Shown: positions 23,020 to 35,399 of the stretch, one piece after another
Layout of the letters: the number at the start of each line of letters is the position of its first letter
Position numbering within the stretch: the first letter of the stretch is position 1
DNA from: Chamaecrista fasciculata
Taxonomy: Eukaryota; Streptophyta; Magnoliopsida; Fabales; Fabaceae
Direction: 5' to 3'
Assembly: GCA_003254925.1 (NCBI GenBank)
Contig: QANZ01028759.1
Coordinates: forward strand, 45,964 to 109,963
DNA: 64,000 nt
The notes under the pieces: generated by a model
The model's database searches: none
What the model was told of the DNA's origin: nothing
Seen by the model: the letters and a program-made list of their open reading frames with translations, nothing else
Made by a program: the position numbers and the translations under genes

Positions 23020-23238
23020 AACGTCGATCTGGTCTAATTTTTTTTGTGTTTCTATAGTTCTTTAAATAGTTGTAACTTTAGTTGGATCTCTAGATCTGTT
23101 AACTTGGCAGCTGAATGTCTTGCCAATTTGTCTGACACGAAGATGAGTCCTCTTAGATGGGTTGCAAACCCTCTACCTTCGTCACTTGATGTTTTGTTTA
23201 GTGTTTCCGTTGATGCTATGGAGGGATTGGATTAGTTT
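23020..23238 (+). pseudogene. Possible RNase H-like fragment of a LINE
   Basis: The frame ending at the stop at 23233-23235 reads SWISRSVNLAAECLANLSD and then RWVANPLPSSLDVLFSVSVD. This resembles the C-terminal part of plant RNase H (RVT_3) domains, in which R-x-x-N-x-A-A-D-x-L-A is followed by a W and a Pro-rich stretch. The catalytic upstream part is absent or unrecognisable. Decayed non-LTR retroelement material is the likeliest origin; confidence is low. Confidence 0.35.
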
Positions 23239-23299
23239 ATTGTGTTTTTGTTTGTATTATGCTTGACTTTACCTTGCTTTTGAATTAATTATATTTCAA

Positions 23300-23790
23300 A
23301 CAAAAACAAAAGATATGAGAGTAACTTGGACTTACTTTCGAGTCATAAATTAATTGGTTTAATTAAAGTTATAAATATACAAATAAAAAATATATAATTA
23401 TTTTAAACAAAAGTAATTTATAATTAATAAAATATAATTATAAAATTCATATAACAAGAACAGATATTTATAAATTTATAGCTTTATTGTTCTATACAAA
23501 TAAAATAAACAAAAATCACAATATGAATAATTATAATTAGATTATTAAAAATTTAAAAAAATAATTTTTCCTTCTATGTAATAGAGTTGTAACACTTTAT
23601 ATTAAGTTTTACATATGTTGCATTTTACCAATAAAATCAATAAAATAATTTTTTTTTTCAATAAAAATAGTGATTCAAGCGATTTTTCTAAAATTAATTA
23701 TGGGTCCCGATTCAATCCAGTCAAAAAGTGGTTTTGACAAATCCAAAACAATTCAACTTCTTGAAAAATCCAATGGTTCAAAAGTATTAT
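23300..23790 (+). repeat. Dispersed ~490 bp repeat, copy 1
   Basis: Begins near GAGTAACTTGGACTTACTTTCG and ends near CAATGGTTCA; contains TAGATTATTA, ATAAAATCAA and AGTGGTTTTGAC words in the same order as the region at about 25190-25680. Divergence between the copies is substantial. Class unknown; no TIR or TSD found. Confidence 0.6.
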
Positions 23791-24433
23791 TTAGGGGCAT
23801 AAGATTATATCTCTTCATGTGGTGCCATTGTCTCAAATAAACTTACTTTTTTATAATTTGATAAAAAGTATGTTTATTTAAAATAATAAACAATTTATTA
23901 TTAAGTTCTTAAATTTATATTGAGTTAACGAATCAAGTTTTGAATAATTAAAATACATAACTTATTCATGAAATGTCATGATTATCAACGATTTATTCTC
24001 TTGAATTTAAACAAATTTTATATTTTTTAGTCCTTAATTTTATATTTTTAATCCCTTAATTTATTTTAAACTTATATTTCTTAGTTATTAAATTTGATTC
24101 ATATTTTAAAGATGAGTTGTATATTTTAATTCTTTAAGGATTAATAATTGATTTTATATTAATTTATTTTAAAAATTAGAAAAAATACTTAAAATAACAT
24201 GTAGGTCAAAAAATCAATAAAAGAAAAATATTGAATATGAGATGAGGAGTGGAAATAAAATTGTGGTTTGGCGGAAGAGTGTGTAATGGGCTGATAAGAA
24301 CGTGTCGAGTAATAATAGGTTGATAGTCATAGAAGATAGCATCTACAGTGCCAGGTGACGGGAAACCGATTGATAGTAAGTAGACGGGAACGTCGGGGCC
24401 TCAGGAAACGACGACGTACGGAGAGGTCACGAG
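23791..24433. other. AT-rich intergenic, nothing recognised
   Basis: Low-complexity DNA with many TTAAATTTATA-type words. At 24240-24430 it becomes more GC-balanced without an open frame of interest. Confidence 0.4.
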
Positions 24434-24435
24434 TA

Positions 24436-25021
24436 GGGATGACAATGGTTTAGGGTATTTAGGATATCTATCCATATCTGACGGATACCGGATATCGGAT
24501 AGGATACAGATAGTGAAAATTAAATATTTTTTTGATATTGGGCGGATACGGATATTACCTTCGAGTACTCTATATCCGTCCGAAATGAACGGATAGTTAG
24601 GGTATCCGATATCCGATACCTTATTATATATTTAAATTTTATATATTACATTTAATTTAATATCTTCTATATAATTATTTAATTATATTTATATTTTTTA
24701 TATATAATCATTTTTTAGTTACTTTATATTTAATTGTTTTATTTTAGAAAAGAAATTTAAAATATAAATAAATTATAATTTCATTTATTTATTTTATTTA
24801 GAGGGTATTGGATATCGAGTACCTGATATATCCAATTTATAAAATATGATACCCTATCTTATATTTATACTTTTTTCGGATATTTTGGGTATTTCGGATA
24901 CTCGTTGGATACCGGATATCGGATAGGATACGGATACTAATTTATCGGATACGGATATTGGATAGAGTGAACGGATACGGATAGTGACAAAACCACCGGA
25001 TACCCTATCCGTTGCCATCCC
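24436..25021. mobile_element. Foldback MITE with GGGATG termini
   Basis: The left end is GGGATGACAATGG and the right end CCGTTGCCATCCC, imperfect reverse complements, with TA on both outer sides (24434-24435, 25022-25023). The inside is built of GGATACGGATA-type repeats on both arms around an AT-rich centre. The TA could be a target duplication or part of the inverted repeat, so the superfamily is open. Confidence 0.65.
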
Positions 25022-25189
25022 TAATCAGGAGGGAGGACGAGAGTAAAAAGTAAAAAACTAAAAACTAAAGGTGGCACAAGAAACACGAATAGAGAAAGTC
25101 GAGTCTCTAGTTTATTTTTGGGATGTGATTTAATTTTATTTGTTAAGTGTTTTAACTTTACTTTAAAAAAAAACTTAAAAAAATAATAT

Positions 25190-25680
25190 TTAAGGGTAAC
25201 TCGGATTAACTTTCGAATCACGGGTTGATTGGTTAAATTAGTTGGACCGACGGTCACATTGGATGATGTCATAAATCCTTAAATAAAATAAAAAATTAAA
25301 TATTTTATAATTGATAAAATTTAATTTTATTAACAATAAGACATACTTGTAAATCCATATAATTTTATTGTTCTACACAAACAAAATATATAAAAGTCAC
25401 GACATGAATAATTATTAGATTATTAGAGGTGAAAAAAATGAGTTTTTTTCTTTATTTTAATAGGTTTACAATATTTTATATTCACTTTCATATTTTTTTT
25501 ATTTGGCTCATAAAATCAACAAAAAAACTAAATTTTTTTTTTCATGAAAATAGTGACCCGGTCGATTTTCTAAAGTTGCTCTAAGCCACGGTTCAACTTG
25601 AGTCAATCCGATCCAAAGTGGTTTTGACCAGTTCAAAGCGGTCCAATCTTTTGAAACTAATGGTCCAATCCAAGCCGCCT
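25190..25680 (+). repeat. Dispersed ~490 bp repeat, copy 2
   Basis: Direct-orientation relative of 23300-23790: GGGTAACTCGGATTAACTTTCG at the start, GACTAATGGTCCAATCC-like end, and the same order of internal words. It starts ~170 bp after the foldback MITE at 24436-25021. Confidence 0.6.
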
Positions 25681-27511
25681 TCACTCTCGGGTCACAGTTG
25701 GACTGGTTCGACCGTTCGATTTGATCTGGGTTTCATAACATTGCATTCACCCTTGAAATGATATATATATATATATATATATATTCAACTTTGATGATTT
25801 AACCGTAAAATAAACATCTTATTTTGAAGATCAATTTGATTTCCTTTTTAATAGTCCATTAATTGGATAAAGAAAATAATCATGAAAAATAATTTATAAT
25901 TTTAAATTTATCGCATTTAAAATTGAAATAAAAAATGACTAAATTTAATAATTTGGGTTCAATTTAAAAACTTATAAAAACATTAATGTAAAGTAAATTA
26001 ATCATTTAGAATCAATTCAAATTTTATCTCATACATTTTTTATCAATTTAAAGTTTTGATCAAAATATTGACAACTAACATTGTAGAGTTATAGAAAGCA
26101 TATGAATATATGATAAATTGATTAACTCTCTAGAATTTGATGTCAAGAAAAATGACTTAAATTTTTATTTCTAATAAAAAATTATAAAAAAAATTATATT
26201 GTTAATTTTATACTTAAATTTATACAGTTATACAGTATTAACAATAATGATGATAGTAACAATGGCAGCAAACCAACAGTCACAATGATAATATTACTAT
26301 ATTAGTGATAATAGTAATAAGGGCATAAGTCAATAGTATAACTTTCATTCCTATTTTTCATGTTAATTTTTAATTTTATCTTTAACATCTATTTATTGTC
26401 AAATTTGTTTCAAAAATTTTATATTTAATTGTTTTTTTTTTACTAACTTATTATTTTAACAAATTAATAATAGACTTTATCATATTTTTCAATTTTAATT
26501 AAAATTTAAGTTTTTTTTTAAATTAATTTTATATATGTCATTAATTACATAAATTTTTTTGTTAATATTTGACTAAAATTAAAATAAAGAATAAAATTAA
26601 TTTTTTAGAGACAAAATTAACAATAAATAAATATTAAAAATGAAATTGAAAACTTAATGATTTGAGATAAGAAAAGTACTTTATAATTATTGTTTACTAC
26701 CATTTTCATCACCACAAATATTAAAATTAAAATATATAATAAAATAAGTCTTTATAATATTCAACATAGTAAATAAAATGAAATAGAGGGTTAACACCGC
26801 CTAACAGATAATTTTTGATTTTTTACAAACAAATCAATATTATTTTAAAGAATACTTTTAGTGGCCTTTTGGCTTCAGTGCTTGTTAGTGTATAGTTACA
26901 AAATAAAGGAAAGCACTTTAGTTTAAGCATTAAGCATCTCTCAAGAGATTAGAACATATATAGTTCGTCCTCTCAAAATTTTGCTTACTTGCTTAAATCA
27001 CATGCTTTAGATTTTGTTGATAATCTAAATATTATGTAAAAGCAATGCAAAAACGAAGGCCACCAACACCTAGGTGGAGAATCTATCCTTTTTCACTAAA
27101 GTGGATACCAGAGACTTGGACAAAAGCATAAATAATGTGTTGCCCAGACAGTAATAAAGTAATACTGACTTCCCTCGTGGTATGCTACAACTACTAAGGA
27201 AAGAATCGTGTTCCAAGCTTATCAATTAAAAGAAAATCATCAACTTCACGAGAAGACAACACATAGAGAAAGCAAACCAGGAATCCAGGAGAACAAGCAC
27301 TACCTTGAAACTAGGCTTCACGTAGAGTTTACTGAAGAACTCTCAAGTCAAGTGTTTGCTAATTGCTACAAATTTTAATTTATCAATAAAAATAGAACAG
27401 AGGAAAAGAAAAAGCCGTTTTCCCTGTGAGCTCTAATAAAAAGGAGAATGCTTGCTGACAGAGAAGATATATTACATGAGTTTAAAAGAAATAAAAAATC
27501 AAACTAACTCA
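25681..27511. other. AT-rich intergenic region
   Basis: A TA microsatellite at about 25760-25783, ATT/ATG-rich stretches near 26250-26330 and long A/T runs. No gene was recognised; the right part includes the 3' flank of the CxxC protein gene. Confidence 0.45.
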
Positions 27512-29681
27512 CTATGATTTGGAACAATCAGGACATGAAAAGTAACCTTTGGCTTGACATTTTACGCATGCCATCGGCTTCCCCAACGATTTACTCCCAA
27601 GGGTTTCATACATATCCTCTACAAATTCAATTCCAAACATTCCCCCTTCTTTGATTGATCCCATTCCTTTGCATCTAGAGCATGCTATTCGCCTCAGATT
27701 GCCACATCGTTTGCACATACCTAGTGAGCTGCATTCAAAAGGATGCAATAAAGCATGTCAGATGTTGATCAAACAAATCCATGAGCCGAAATGAAAGTTG
27801 ACTACTATGTTATTTTCATTGTACTTTTCAATTGTTGTCTTTGTTTGTTTCTCAGCTACTTGCTTACAAGCAGTTATGTGACTGCTAACAAAACTTGAAT
27901 CAATATCAGAATTTACTTCATCATAATCCAGTGGCCTGTGAAATATACAATCCCATGACTTGAAATCAGATAGCTATAAACTAATTATTTGAGGACAGAG
28001 TCAAACAGATGGACGGATTAAGAAGCAGTAATTAGGATTTTAAACATGCTTTGCACATGGCAGAGCCTCTGCATCAGATCCCAATCTTTAGAAGGAAGTT
28101 AATCGGATATAGATGGAACTTCAGAAAATATCAGGGCCTCACAAGGGATACAAGAGAATCAAAGCTACCAAAGAAGCTCAAGTACTTCGCCAGTATCTCA
28201 ATCACAACAACCAAATTTTGACATTAGAGAAAGAGAAAAATTCCAACATCTTGATAAGATTAAATTATAGACAGAAAATATGCAAAACTCCATGAACAAC
28301 TAGAGTTGCAAAAACCAGAAAAAAGACCTGACATATCCTATATAATAATTATGCATGGATTTCCCCCCAACATTTCTGGTATATAACTGCTATACTGTAA
28401 CCAAGCTGGCTAATTTGAAAGAAAATTTGCTAACAACATTTGCAACTAGATACCAAGGCCGACATGCCATCAACACTTTATAAAATAAAAGTATTGATCT
28501 CCATGTTATAAATTTAGATTCTCTTTCTAGGCTGGTAGTGGTGAGTAAGCAAAGTGGTGAGGAAATTTTATTTGGCAGTATAATGATTGGATGCAAGGGA
28601 AAAGAAATTTAAAACCAGGGATTGGGCTCTGAATGAGCCCATGCCACGGGTGTTGTCAAAGGAAGAAATTAGTAATTTTTGAGGCCCAATTATGAGATTA
28701 TAAAGGATGAGAAAAATGAGTTTTCATTAAGTTGTGCTAAGAAAGGAAAAACTTCCAGAAATGAATATAAGTTTCTGTCTACGATACAATCTAAATTAAT
28801 AGTATCTACTAACCATTTGAGAACCAACTGATATTTCCCATACTCTTCCTGATGCACTGAGCCAGTAGCCTAATATATCTCTTTTCTGATAGGCATGCAG
28901 AACTTATTTATAGTGCTAATCACTAAGGGTACTAATTCTTATCTTCATGCTTGAGCCAAATACTTTCCCTTATGGGCTTGGTCTAATAATGAACCTTTTC
29001 ATCTTGAAATGGAAACTTTCTTAATAAGATGGTTCTGAATAACAATAGCCGGCCAAGGGGTGCGGGGTAGTGTTGATCAACTAAACATTTAGAGCACAGG
29101 CGAAAATATAAGGAAGCTTGTAAATGCCTCAAGATTAAATAGGCATGCCTAATTAATGCATGAGCATGGCCAAAGACCTTGATTGAAAAGAAATAACAGT
29201 TAAATTCTAGTAAAGATTAAGTGAAGGTTCAGTTGTCTGGATTGGACCTGATAGCTCTTCAATAACAGTACCATGATTTATATCCTCCAATTTATCATAT
29301 ACTTAGAGCATAAAAGGGATGGATCATCATGAACTATATATATAATCAAGTAGATATCAAATAGAGGACTTCAATTGCATTCCACTAAAGTTGGCACCAA
29401 AATTGACAAGGTTAAGCAGAACGAGAAGCAGTGAAATGCAGCGATACAGAAGAAAATAAAAGAGGGTTCATTTATCATAAGAAATATTACGGGATTGAAA
29501 TCGATTGCAGAAACGAAGCAATTACATGAGAAGGAAAAAGAAAAGAAAAGTGAATTGACCTGCGCTGTGAAGCAGAGAAGAATGCATCGATTTTGGGGGC
29601 AGCGAGGGTGGCGCAAAGGAGAAGCGTACCCACTCCAAAACCTGCCACTTCGCTTGCTGTGATGTTATCCATTTTCTTCAC
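27512..29681 (-). CDS. Small membrane protein with DnaJ-type CxxC zinc-binding domain
   Basis: Two exons on the minus strand: 29560-29681 (start ATG at 29681; a second in-frame ATG at 29672) and 27512-27728, joined across an 1.8 kb GT-AG intron, giving 112 residues. Residues ~12-30 form a hydrophobic segment (EVAGFGVGTLLLCATLAAPK). Four CxxC pairs follow (C46/C49, C57/C60, C95/C98, C106/C109), two with the KGxG/KGYF spacing seen in the DnaJ central domain, as in CSRCKGMG. Related small plant proteins are usually called chaperone DnaJ-like zinc-finger proteins; no J domain is present. The zinc-binding domain may serve protein folding or redox work at a membrane, but the role is unknown. The splice Q-R-S-S-L-G is well supported. 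Confidence 0.85.
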
Positions 29682-29747
29682 TCACCAAACTAGCCCTCTC
29701 GGCTTATCTTCAAGACTTCAACTCTCATAATCTGCTCATGATTTTTT

Positions 29748-30600
29748 TACGGCGAATGTGTGAATTTGGTCCTGTAACTTTATTCCAGTTTCCAAATCAC
29801 TCCTATAACTTTTTTTGTCTCGAATTTGATCATATATCTTTGCTCCAGGTCCCAAATCAGTCCTATATCTTTTTTTTGTCTCAGTTTTGGTCCCATATGT
29901 TTTGAAAATCTCCCACCGTTAGTCCTCCGTCCACTTTAAATTAGAGTTTAGTCCTGAAAACTTCAAGTCCCTTTCACTTTAGTCCTTGACTATCAAAATG
30001 AAAGTGAAAGAGCATCCCTGAAGATTCTCAAACCTTACATCTTGATCCCTAATCCATGAATTCTTCATGAAATGAAATAGAAATGCAAAATAACACAAAT
30101 TAAAGCAAATGATAGAGGGACCAAAACTAAAAACGCAGAAAAATTAAAACCCACTGAAAAATGCCCAAAACTCGCCGTAAAATGTATGGAAATCGCCGAG
30201 GAACTCAAGAATTCCTCCAAAAACCCCAATCCTCATTGAAATCTCACTCAAATAATCGCCCATAACTACTTTAAGAAAGAATTTTTCGAAAATTCAAACT
30301 CTTGAGGAGAGAGGTGATAGAAGAAATGTAAGAGAACTTCTCTCTCGGAATCACCAAATCTAAGGGAATTCCCTCCTCAAAAGTTTGGATTTTCGAAAAT
30401 TCTTTCTTAAAGCATTTGAGAGCGACTATTTGAGTGAGATTTCAGTGAGGGTTGAGGTTTTTTGATGAGTTCTTGAGTTTCTCAGCGATTTCCGTACGTT
30501 TTCCGGTGGGTTTTAAATTTTTTGCGTTTTCAGTTTTGGTTGCTCTGTCATTTGCTTTAATTTGTATTGTTTTTGCATTCCTATTCCATTTCATAATTTG
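29748..30600. repeat. Foldback repeat with ~230 bp arms
   Basis: Left arm about 30060-30300 (ATGAAATGAAATAGAAATGC onward) is the imperfect reverse complement of about 30370-30600 (…GCATTCCTATTCCATTTCAT); the middle is 30301-30369. Outward to the left (29748-29960) are GGTCCTGTAAC/TTTTTTTGTCTC words typical of MULE-type MITEs, with no counterpart on the right, where a SINE and then a gap follow. It is probably a MULE-derived element whose right end is lost or hidden. Confidence 0.6.
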
Positions 30601-30613
30601 TGTGTTTTTTTTT

Positions 30614-30805
30614 AACCAAGTTTGGTTGGTCTAGTGGTTAGCTCACTAGGTCGCTTAAGCAAGTGTCGGGGGTTTGATTCCCACCTTGTGTATGCAGCAA
30701 CCAATTGGCTAGCGGCAAACTCTTAAATGGAGCTCAGATCCGCGGAGGATTAGTCCTTAGTCCATCGGGTTGGGGGATACCTTGGGCAACCAAAAAAAAA
30801 AAAAG
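30614..30805 (+). mobile_element. tRNA-derived SINE, copy 1
   Basis: Starts near AACCAAGTTTGG; contains an RNA polymerase III A box TGGTCTAGTGG and B box GGTTTGATTCC 34 bp apart, a body ending TGGGCAACC, and a poly(A) tail that runs into the assembly gap. It is ~80% like the copy at 45695-45875. The short ORF that starts inside it (30705) is not a gene. Confidence 0.85.
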
Positions 30806-31017
30806 NNNNNNNNNNNNNNNNNNNNNNNNNNNNNNNNNNNNNNNNNNNNNNNNNNNNNNNNNNNNNNNNNNNNNNNNNNNNNNNNNNNNNNNNNNNNNNN
30901 NNNNNNNNNNNNNNNNNNNNNNNNNNNNNNNNNNNNNNNNNNNNNNNNNNNNNNNNNNNNNNNNNNNNNNNNNNNNNNNNNNNNNNNNNNNNNNNNNNNN
31001 NNNNNNNNNNNNNNNNN
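30806..31017. other. Assembly gap (212 N)
   Basis: A run of N between two poly(A) stretches (SINE tail on the left, CAAAAAAAAAAAAT on the right). Open frames drawn across it are artefacts. Confidence 0.95.
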
Positions 31018-32593
31018 CAAAAAAAAAAAAATACTATCAAACATGTTTTATTTTTTTTTTTACTGAAATTAATAACTAATATTATGTGGTTTATTTCGTT
31101 AGGGAATGAATTCCTTGTTCATTTCAACTTATGCAATTGTATAATGTTTACTCTCATGCAATTTGTTTCTTTTACCTTATGTTTGGATTCAAGTAGTTTA
31201 AATTTTGAGATTTCTAAAACCAAGAATTTCACAATTTTAATTTTTGACATTTAAAATATATTTTTAAATAAGAATTAGAAATTTGAATTAAGACTATTTA
31301 ATAATATTCCTAGTAATTAAAATACCTTCTCTACAGTTATGTTTAATGCTTTATCGCCTTTTGTTTCGTTTGTTTTCTATTTTGATCTTTGTAACTTAAG
31401 TAATATGTTCACTTTGTTTCTGCTTTATCTTTTAATTGAGTTGTCTGTCTTGGAACTCTCTTTGATCTTCTATACAAATCAACATAACTATGTTTTTACT
31501 TTCTTCGTATAGTTAAATTGCTCCTTCTTTTAGGAAAAAAAAGTTACATAAATAGATAACAAGATGAAACATATATAAAAATCAAGATGCAATACAAAAC
31601 TATAACGCAATGTGGACTCACAATAATGATATTCGCTCCTTCTGTGCTTTCATGTTCAATTGGACAGAAATCAAGAATTGAGGTAATTCCAAACTAAATG
31701 AAACTATTATTCTACTAAGATCAATGAGGTCCAAATTTTGGCAAAGAAGGAACAACATATAAAAATCACCAAAAAGTCGTATGATGAGGAAAATAAATTA
31801 GATGGAATATCATTTGCAAGTGAGGAAGAATTACAATGTATCAAGTTAAGAGGAATAGATCCTCTGCTGTGTACATTTTATGTAGTGTAGAGAGAGAAAC
31901 GTGGGTCCCATTAATATCTTCTCTCTTCAACTCTTTTTTTTTTTCTTTCTAAATTGCATGTATTGCATAAAAATATATACGGTAGAGGATTTAAGTCCCA
32001 AGCTAAAGTCCCAAGCTAAGACGATAATTAATGGAGAAGGTAGGCAATGATGATGAGAGGATTTAAGTCTCATCAAGTGATGATGAGAGAGATTTAGACA
32101 GAAAGAAGAGGTTTGTGTATGAGAGACTGCTATGAAAAGAAGAGAGACAAAAGACCAATTAATGCGTGCAAGAATCTTGTAAAATCTAGGAAAAATTCCC
32201 CCTAAAATTATTATAGAATTTGAATTACCAATTTTTTTTTTATCTAAATAATGAATTTAATTTTAAAATAACTTAAATACTTCCAAAAATGACTTCTTCT
32301 CTAATTTTACCACATCTATCCAAACATGTATTAGAATGGGTAACTATAGAATAAAAATTAGCGGATGGAAGATGAACACAATTGCACGTACATACATCCA
32401 AACAATGGTTTGACTTGTGCATTAAGAAAATGGAGTCAATATATATAAAATAACCGGCAGTTACACAAAATATATATATAGAGACACATATATAATAATA
32501 TGCATGTGTAATGTGTCTAGTATAGCTAGGTAGTTGGTTACATGTATTAATTTTGGTAGCATGGTACGTGATGAAGGTTATTGGAAATATATA
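31018..32593. other. Intergenic region downstream of the MYB gene
   Basis: AT-rich sequence with no recognisable gene. The direct repeat AAGTCCCAAGCTAA occurs twice at about 31993-32018. The right end is the 3' flank of the MYB gene. Confidence 0.4.
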
Positions 32594-33714
32594 TCAGTGA
32601 AGAAGGAAGTTGTAGTTTTGCATGGCATATTTGTTGCACTGGCTCACGACATGATCCTCCTGATGACGTGGATCTTCGAGGTTCCATAAGCTAACCCAGA
32701 GGCCTTCTTCATATTCTTGTTCTGGTGGTAATTCTGGTGTCTCCTCCTCCTCGTACGTCCATAAGAATGGATTGATTGGAAAGTAGCACTCATCTTCATC
32801 CATGAAATTAGGCAAGTAATTATATTGGTCTTCTTTTATTATGTCTGGAATATTATTATTATTAATATTCATGACCTGCATACCCATCCCTCCTTGGTCG
32901 ACCACCTCGTTAACATTAATGCTGTCTTGTAGTGTTGTCGTGACGTCAGAAAGGTTTGGTTCAGTAGCAATGATGTTTGACCGATCTGCATCATGATGAT
33001 CATGTTGTTGAGGTTGTTCTTGTGATTGCTTATTATTATTCTTCTTCTGTTTAACCACTAATCTCTTTGCTCTTCGCTTTTCTTTCTTCTTGTTATTTTG
33101 AGACTGAGAGGATTTGTCTTTCTTCTTGAAATGGGTTCTCCAGTAGTTTTTAATCTCATTGTCTGTTCTCCCTGGCAAATATTTTGCTATTGTGGACCAC
33201 CTGCAAATATATATTAATTAGAAACTACGTAGTAGTGATGAGAAAAAAGACAAGAGATCAGATCAATTAATTAATAAATTATAATATAGTTGATTGATTT
33301 ATATATGTATATTACTTGTTACCCAGCACAGCATGAAGTTCAAATATGATGGCTTCTTCTTCAAGTGTTAATTGGCCTTTCTTCAACCCCGGCTTCAAAT
33401 AGTTCACCCATCTCAACCTGCAGCTTTTCCCACTCCTGTTTAACCCTGATCACAAGAGTTCATGCACATTAAAATTTTACTTCAATTAATTAGAACCCAA
33501 ATATTCATATATACTTGCAATTAATTAATATAAAGAACATGTACAAATTATATGATGAATAATTACCTGTAAACCTGGCCACAGAACTCCACCTTCCTTC
33601 CCCATGCAAGGTCACATATTCAGTGAGCAAATGATCCTCTTCAAGAGTCCAAGGTCCTTTCTTCCACACTTTCTCTGAACCCATACCCATCATCATACCC
33701 ACCATTAACTTCAC
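32594..33714 (-). CDS. R2R3-MYB transcription factor
   Basis: Three exons on the minus strand: 33567-33714 (148 nt), 33316-33445 (130) and 32594-33200 (607), giving 294 residues; a 130-nt exon 2 is the usual R2R3 pattern. R2 begins [17 protein letters not shown] and contains [21 protein letters not shown]3 has [20 protein letters not shown] and [20 protein letters not shown], with the expected regular Trp/Phe/Ile core. A basic stretch after R3 ([10 protein letters not shown]) could be a nuclear signal; the C-terminal half is acidic and Asn-rich with [11 protein letters not shown]. The MYB repeats resemble the stress- and hormone-linked MYB2/62/108/116-type group, but the subgroup call is tentative. 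A TATA-like TATATATATAAA lies on the minus strand at about 33797-33808. Confidence 0.9.
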
Positions 33715-33796
33715 TAGTACTTCACTTTCACTTTCTATATGTATCTTTCTATATATGTCACACTCTTATTTTGCTCAATCCATCTCTTACTCGTGT

Positions 33797-33808
33797 TTAT
33801 ATATATAG
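33797..33808 (-). promoter_or_regulatory. Putative TATA box of the MYB gene
   Basis: TATATATATAAA on the minus strand about 85 nt upstream of the ATG at 33714, a plausible distance for a short 5' UTR. Other TA runs are nearby, so this is a guess. Confidence 0.4.
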
Positions 33809-33829
33809 ACACTGAGACACACTCAACAA

Positions 33830-35398
33830 ACACTCCTACGCAATATTATTTATCACCAACTTCGAATTGGATTTTGCATTGGATTTCTTTACGTACTGTG
33901 ATGTCATCAATTAATTAATTATTAGTGACCGTCCAGTATCGTGATGTTAATTTCGTTGGCGACTGAAGAAGACCAGACTCAATATAGTTAAAAACTTAAT
34001 ATACTAATATCTTTGCTATATTATTTCTCAATAAAAACAACTAACCCACAGTAATATATATATATATATATATATATAGGAGATAATATAAATATATAAG
34101 AGAATTTTGTATAATTAATTATAGAAGAGTTATAGTATAAATTGAACTTGTTATTGAAAAAAAAAACTTATAATAACAAAGATTTAAATAGCTTTTTTTT
34201 AAAAAAATAATTAAATTATATCCGATCCATATCAGAGTAAATTAAACTAATTATTTAGTCTTTAAAAGATAACTGAATTGACAATTTAATTCTTAAAAAA
34301 TTGAAATATATAATTTAATCTTTAAAAGATTAAAACATTATACTATTTACTCTCTAAAAACTTTAAATGATATAATATCTAGTTTATGTAATTGAACAAC
34401 AAAAGATGGATGGAGTGGGTTGTTGCTGTTCCCCTTGAAAGTGGCTTATGATCCAATTGTGATCATCCAGGTGGTTCATTAACTTAATCCTCAATTCCAT
34501 GCCTTTAGATTGCATTACATATTTAAATGAGTATTATATTATTAGATATATCAGCTATATATAGCTAATAAGCCTGCTTTGATTACTTTAAACTTTTTTG
34601 TTCTTTGCCAACCTTGTTATGTAGTGCAGTCATCAGTAGTGTATATTATGTGTGTACTATAATAAAATGAAAACTGTACGTTGAAGAAAGCAATAATTAG
34701 TCGCATAAATATTACTCCCCTCAGTCCCAAAATATCTGCTTTGTTGGAGGATTTTTTTTGTCACAAAATATCTAATGTTTTACAAAATCAAGAGAGTATT
34801 AATTATTTTTTTATCATTTTATCCCTATTAAAAGTCAAAACTATTGAATTAAGAGTAACTAGGAGTAATTTAATGAGGGTTAATTTAGTCTTTCAACTCA
34901 AATTTATCTTCATTCCATTAATTAAGATAGAATCTGAGGGCAAAATCATATTGTTTATAAACATATATCTTATATTATATGACTCCACCCCTTTCTGGTC
35001 GTTCATGTTTAAAACTATAGTCTATGAATTAAAAATAAGAGAAAATTTACTATTTGGTCTCTCTTTCTTTACTAAGTTAACAATTTAGTCTCTTATTTAT
35101 TTTACATATATATTTGCGTGCCCGTTAGCAGGGACGGAGCTAGAGGGCTAGTGGGGGCCACGGCCCCCCCCAAAAAAATCTGTAATCTATATATGTATAC
35201 TAACTTTATAAGCAATTATCAAGCCATGGTTCAGTGGTGGCCCCTCTTACAATTTCTTTTTCTCTTGGTCATGGGTTCGAGGCTCCAACGTGAATTTTTG
35301 TGTCATTGTGCTTTATTTATTGTCTATATAATTATTAGTGGCTAAAAGTTTATTTTGGTCCATAACATTTTCTAAAGTTCTGTTTTGGTCCTTAATTT
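33830..35398. other. Intergenic with MITE-like pieces
   Basis: 34080-34390 holds TTAATCTTTAAAAGAT-type MITE words. 34718-34800 has CCCCTCAGTCCCAAAATATC, a Stowaway/Tourist-like end. 35129-35320 contains GGGACGGAGCTAGAGGG and a CCCCCCC run, like many plant transposon ends. 35345-35399 is half of a MITE (TTTATTTTGGTCC repeated) that stops at the N at 35400. No gene was recognised; the 135-residue frame at 34681 has no family resemblance. Confidence 0.45.
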
Positions 35399-35399
35399 T

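Noticed and set aside
30614-30690. Possible tRNA gene
   Set aside because: A and B boxes are present, but the region does not fold as a tRNA from its own ends and belongs to a SINE with a long unrelated body.
30705-31079. Frames across the N run
   Set aside because: They begin in a SINE and cross unknown bases; no gene.
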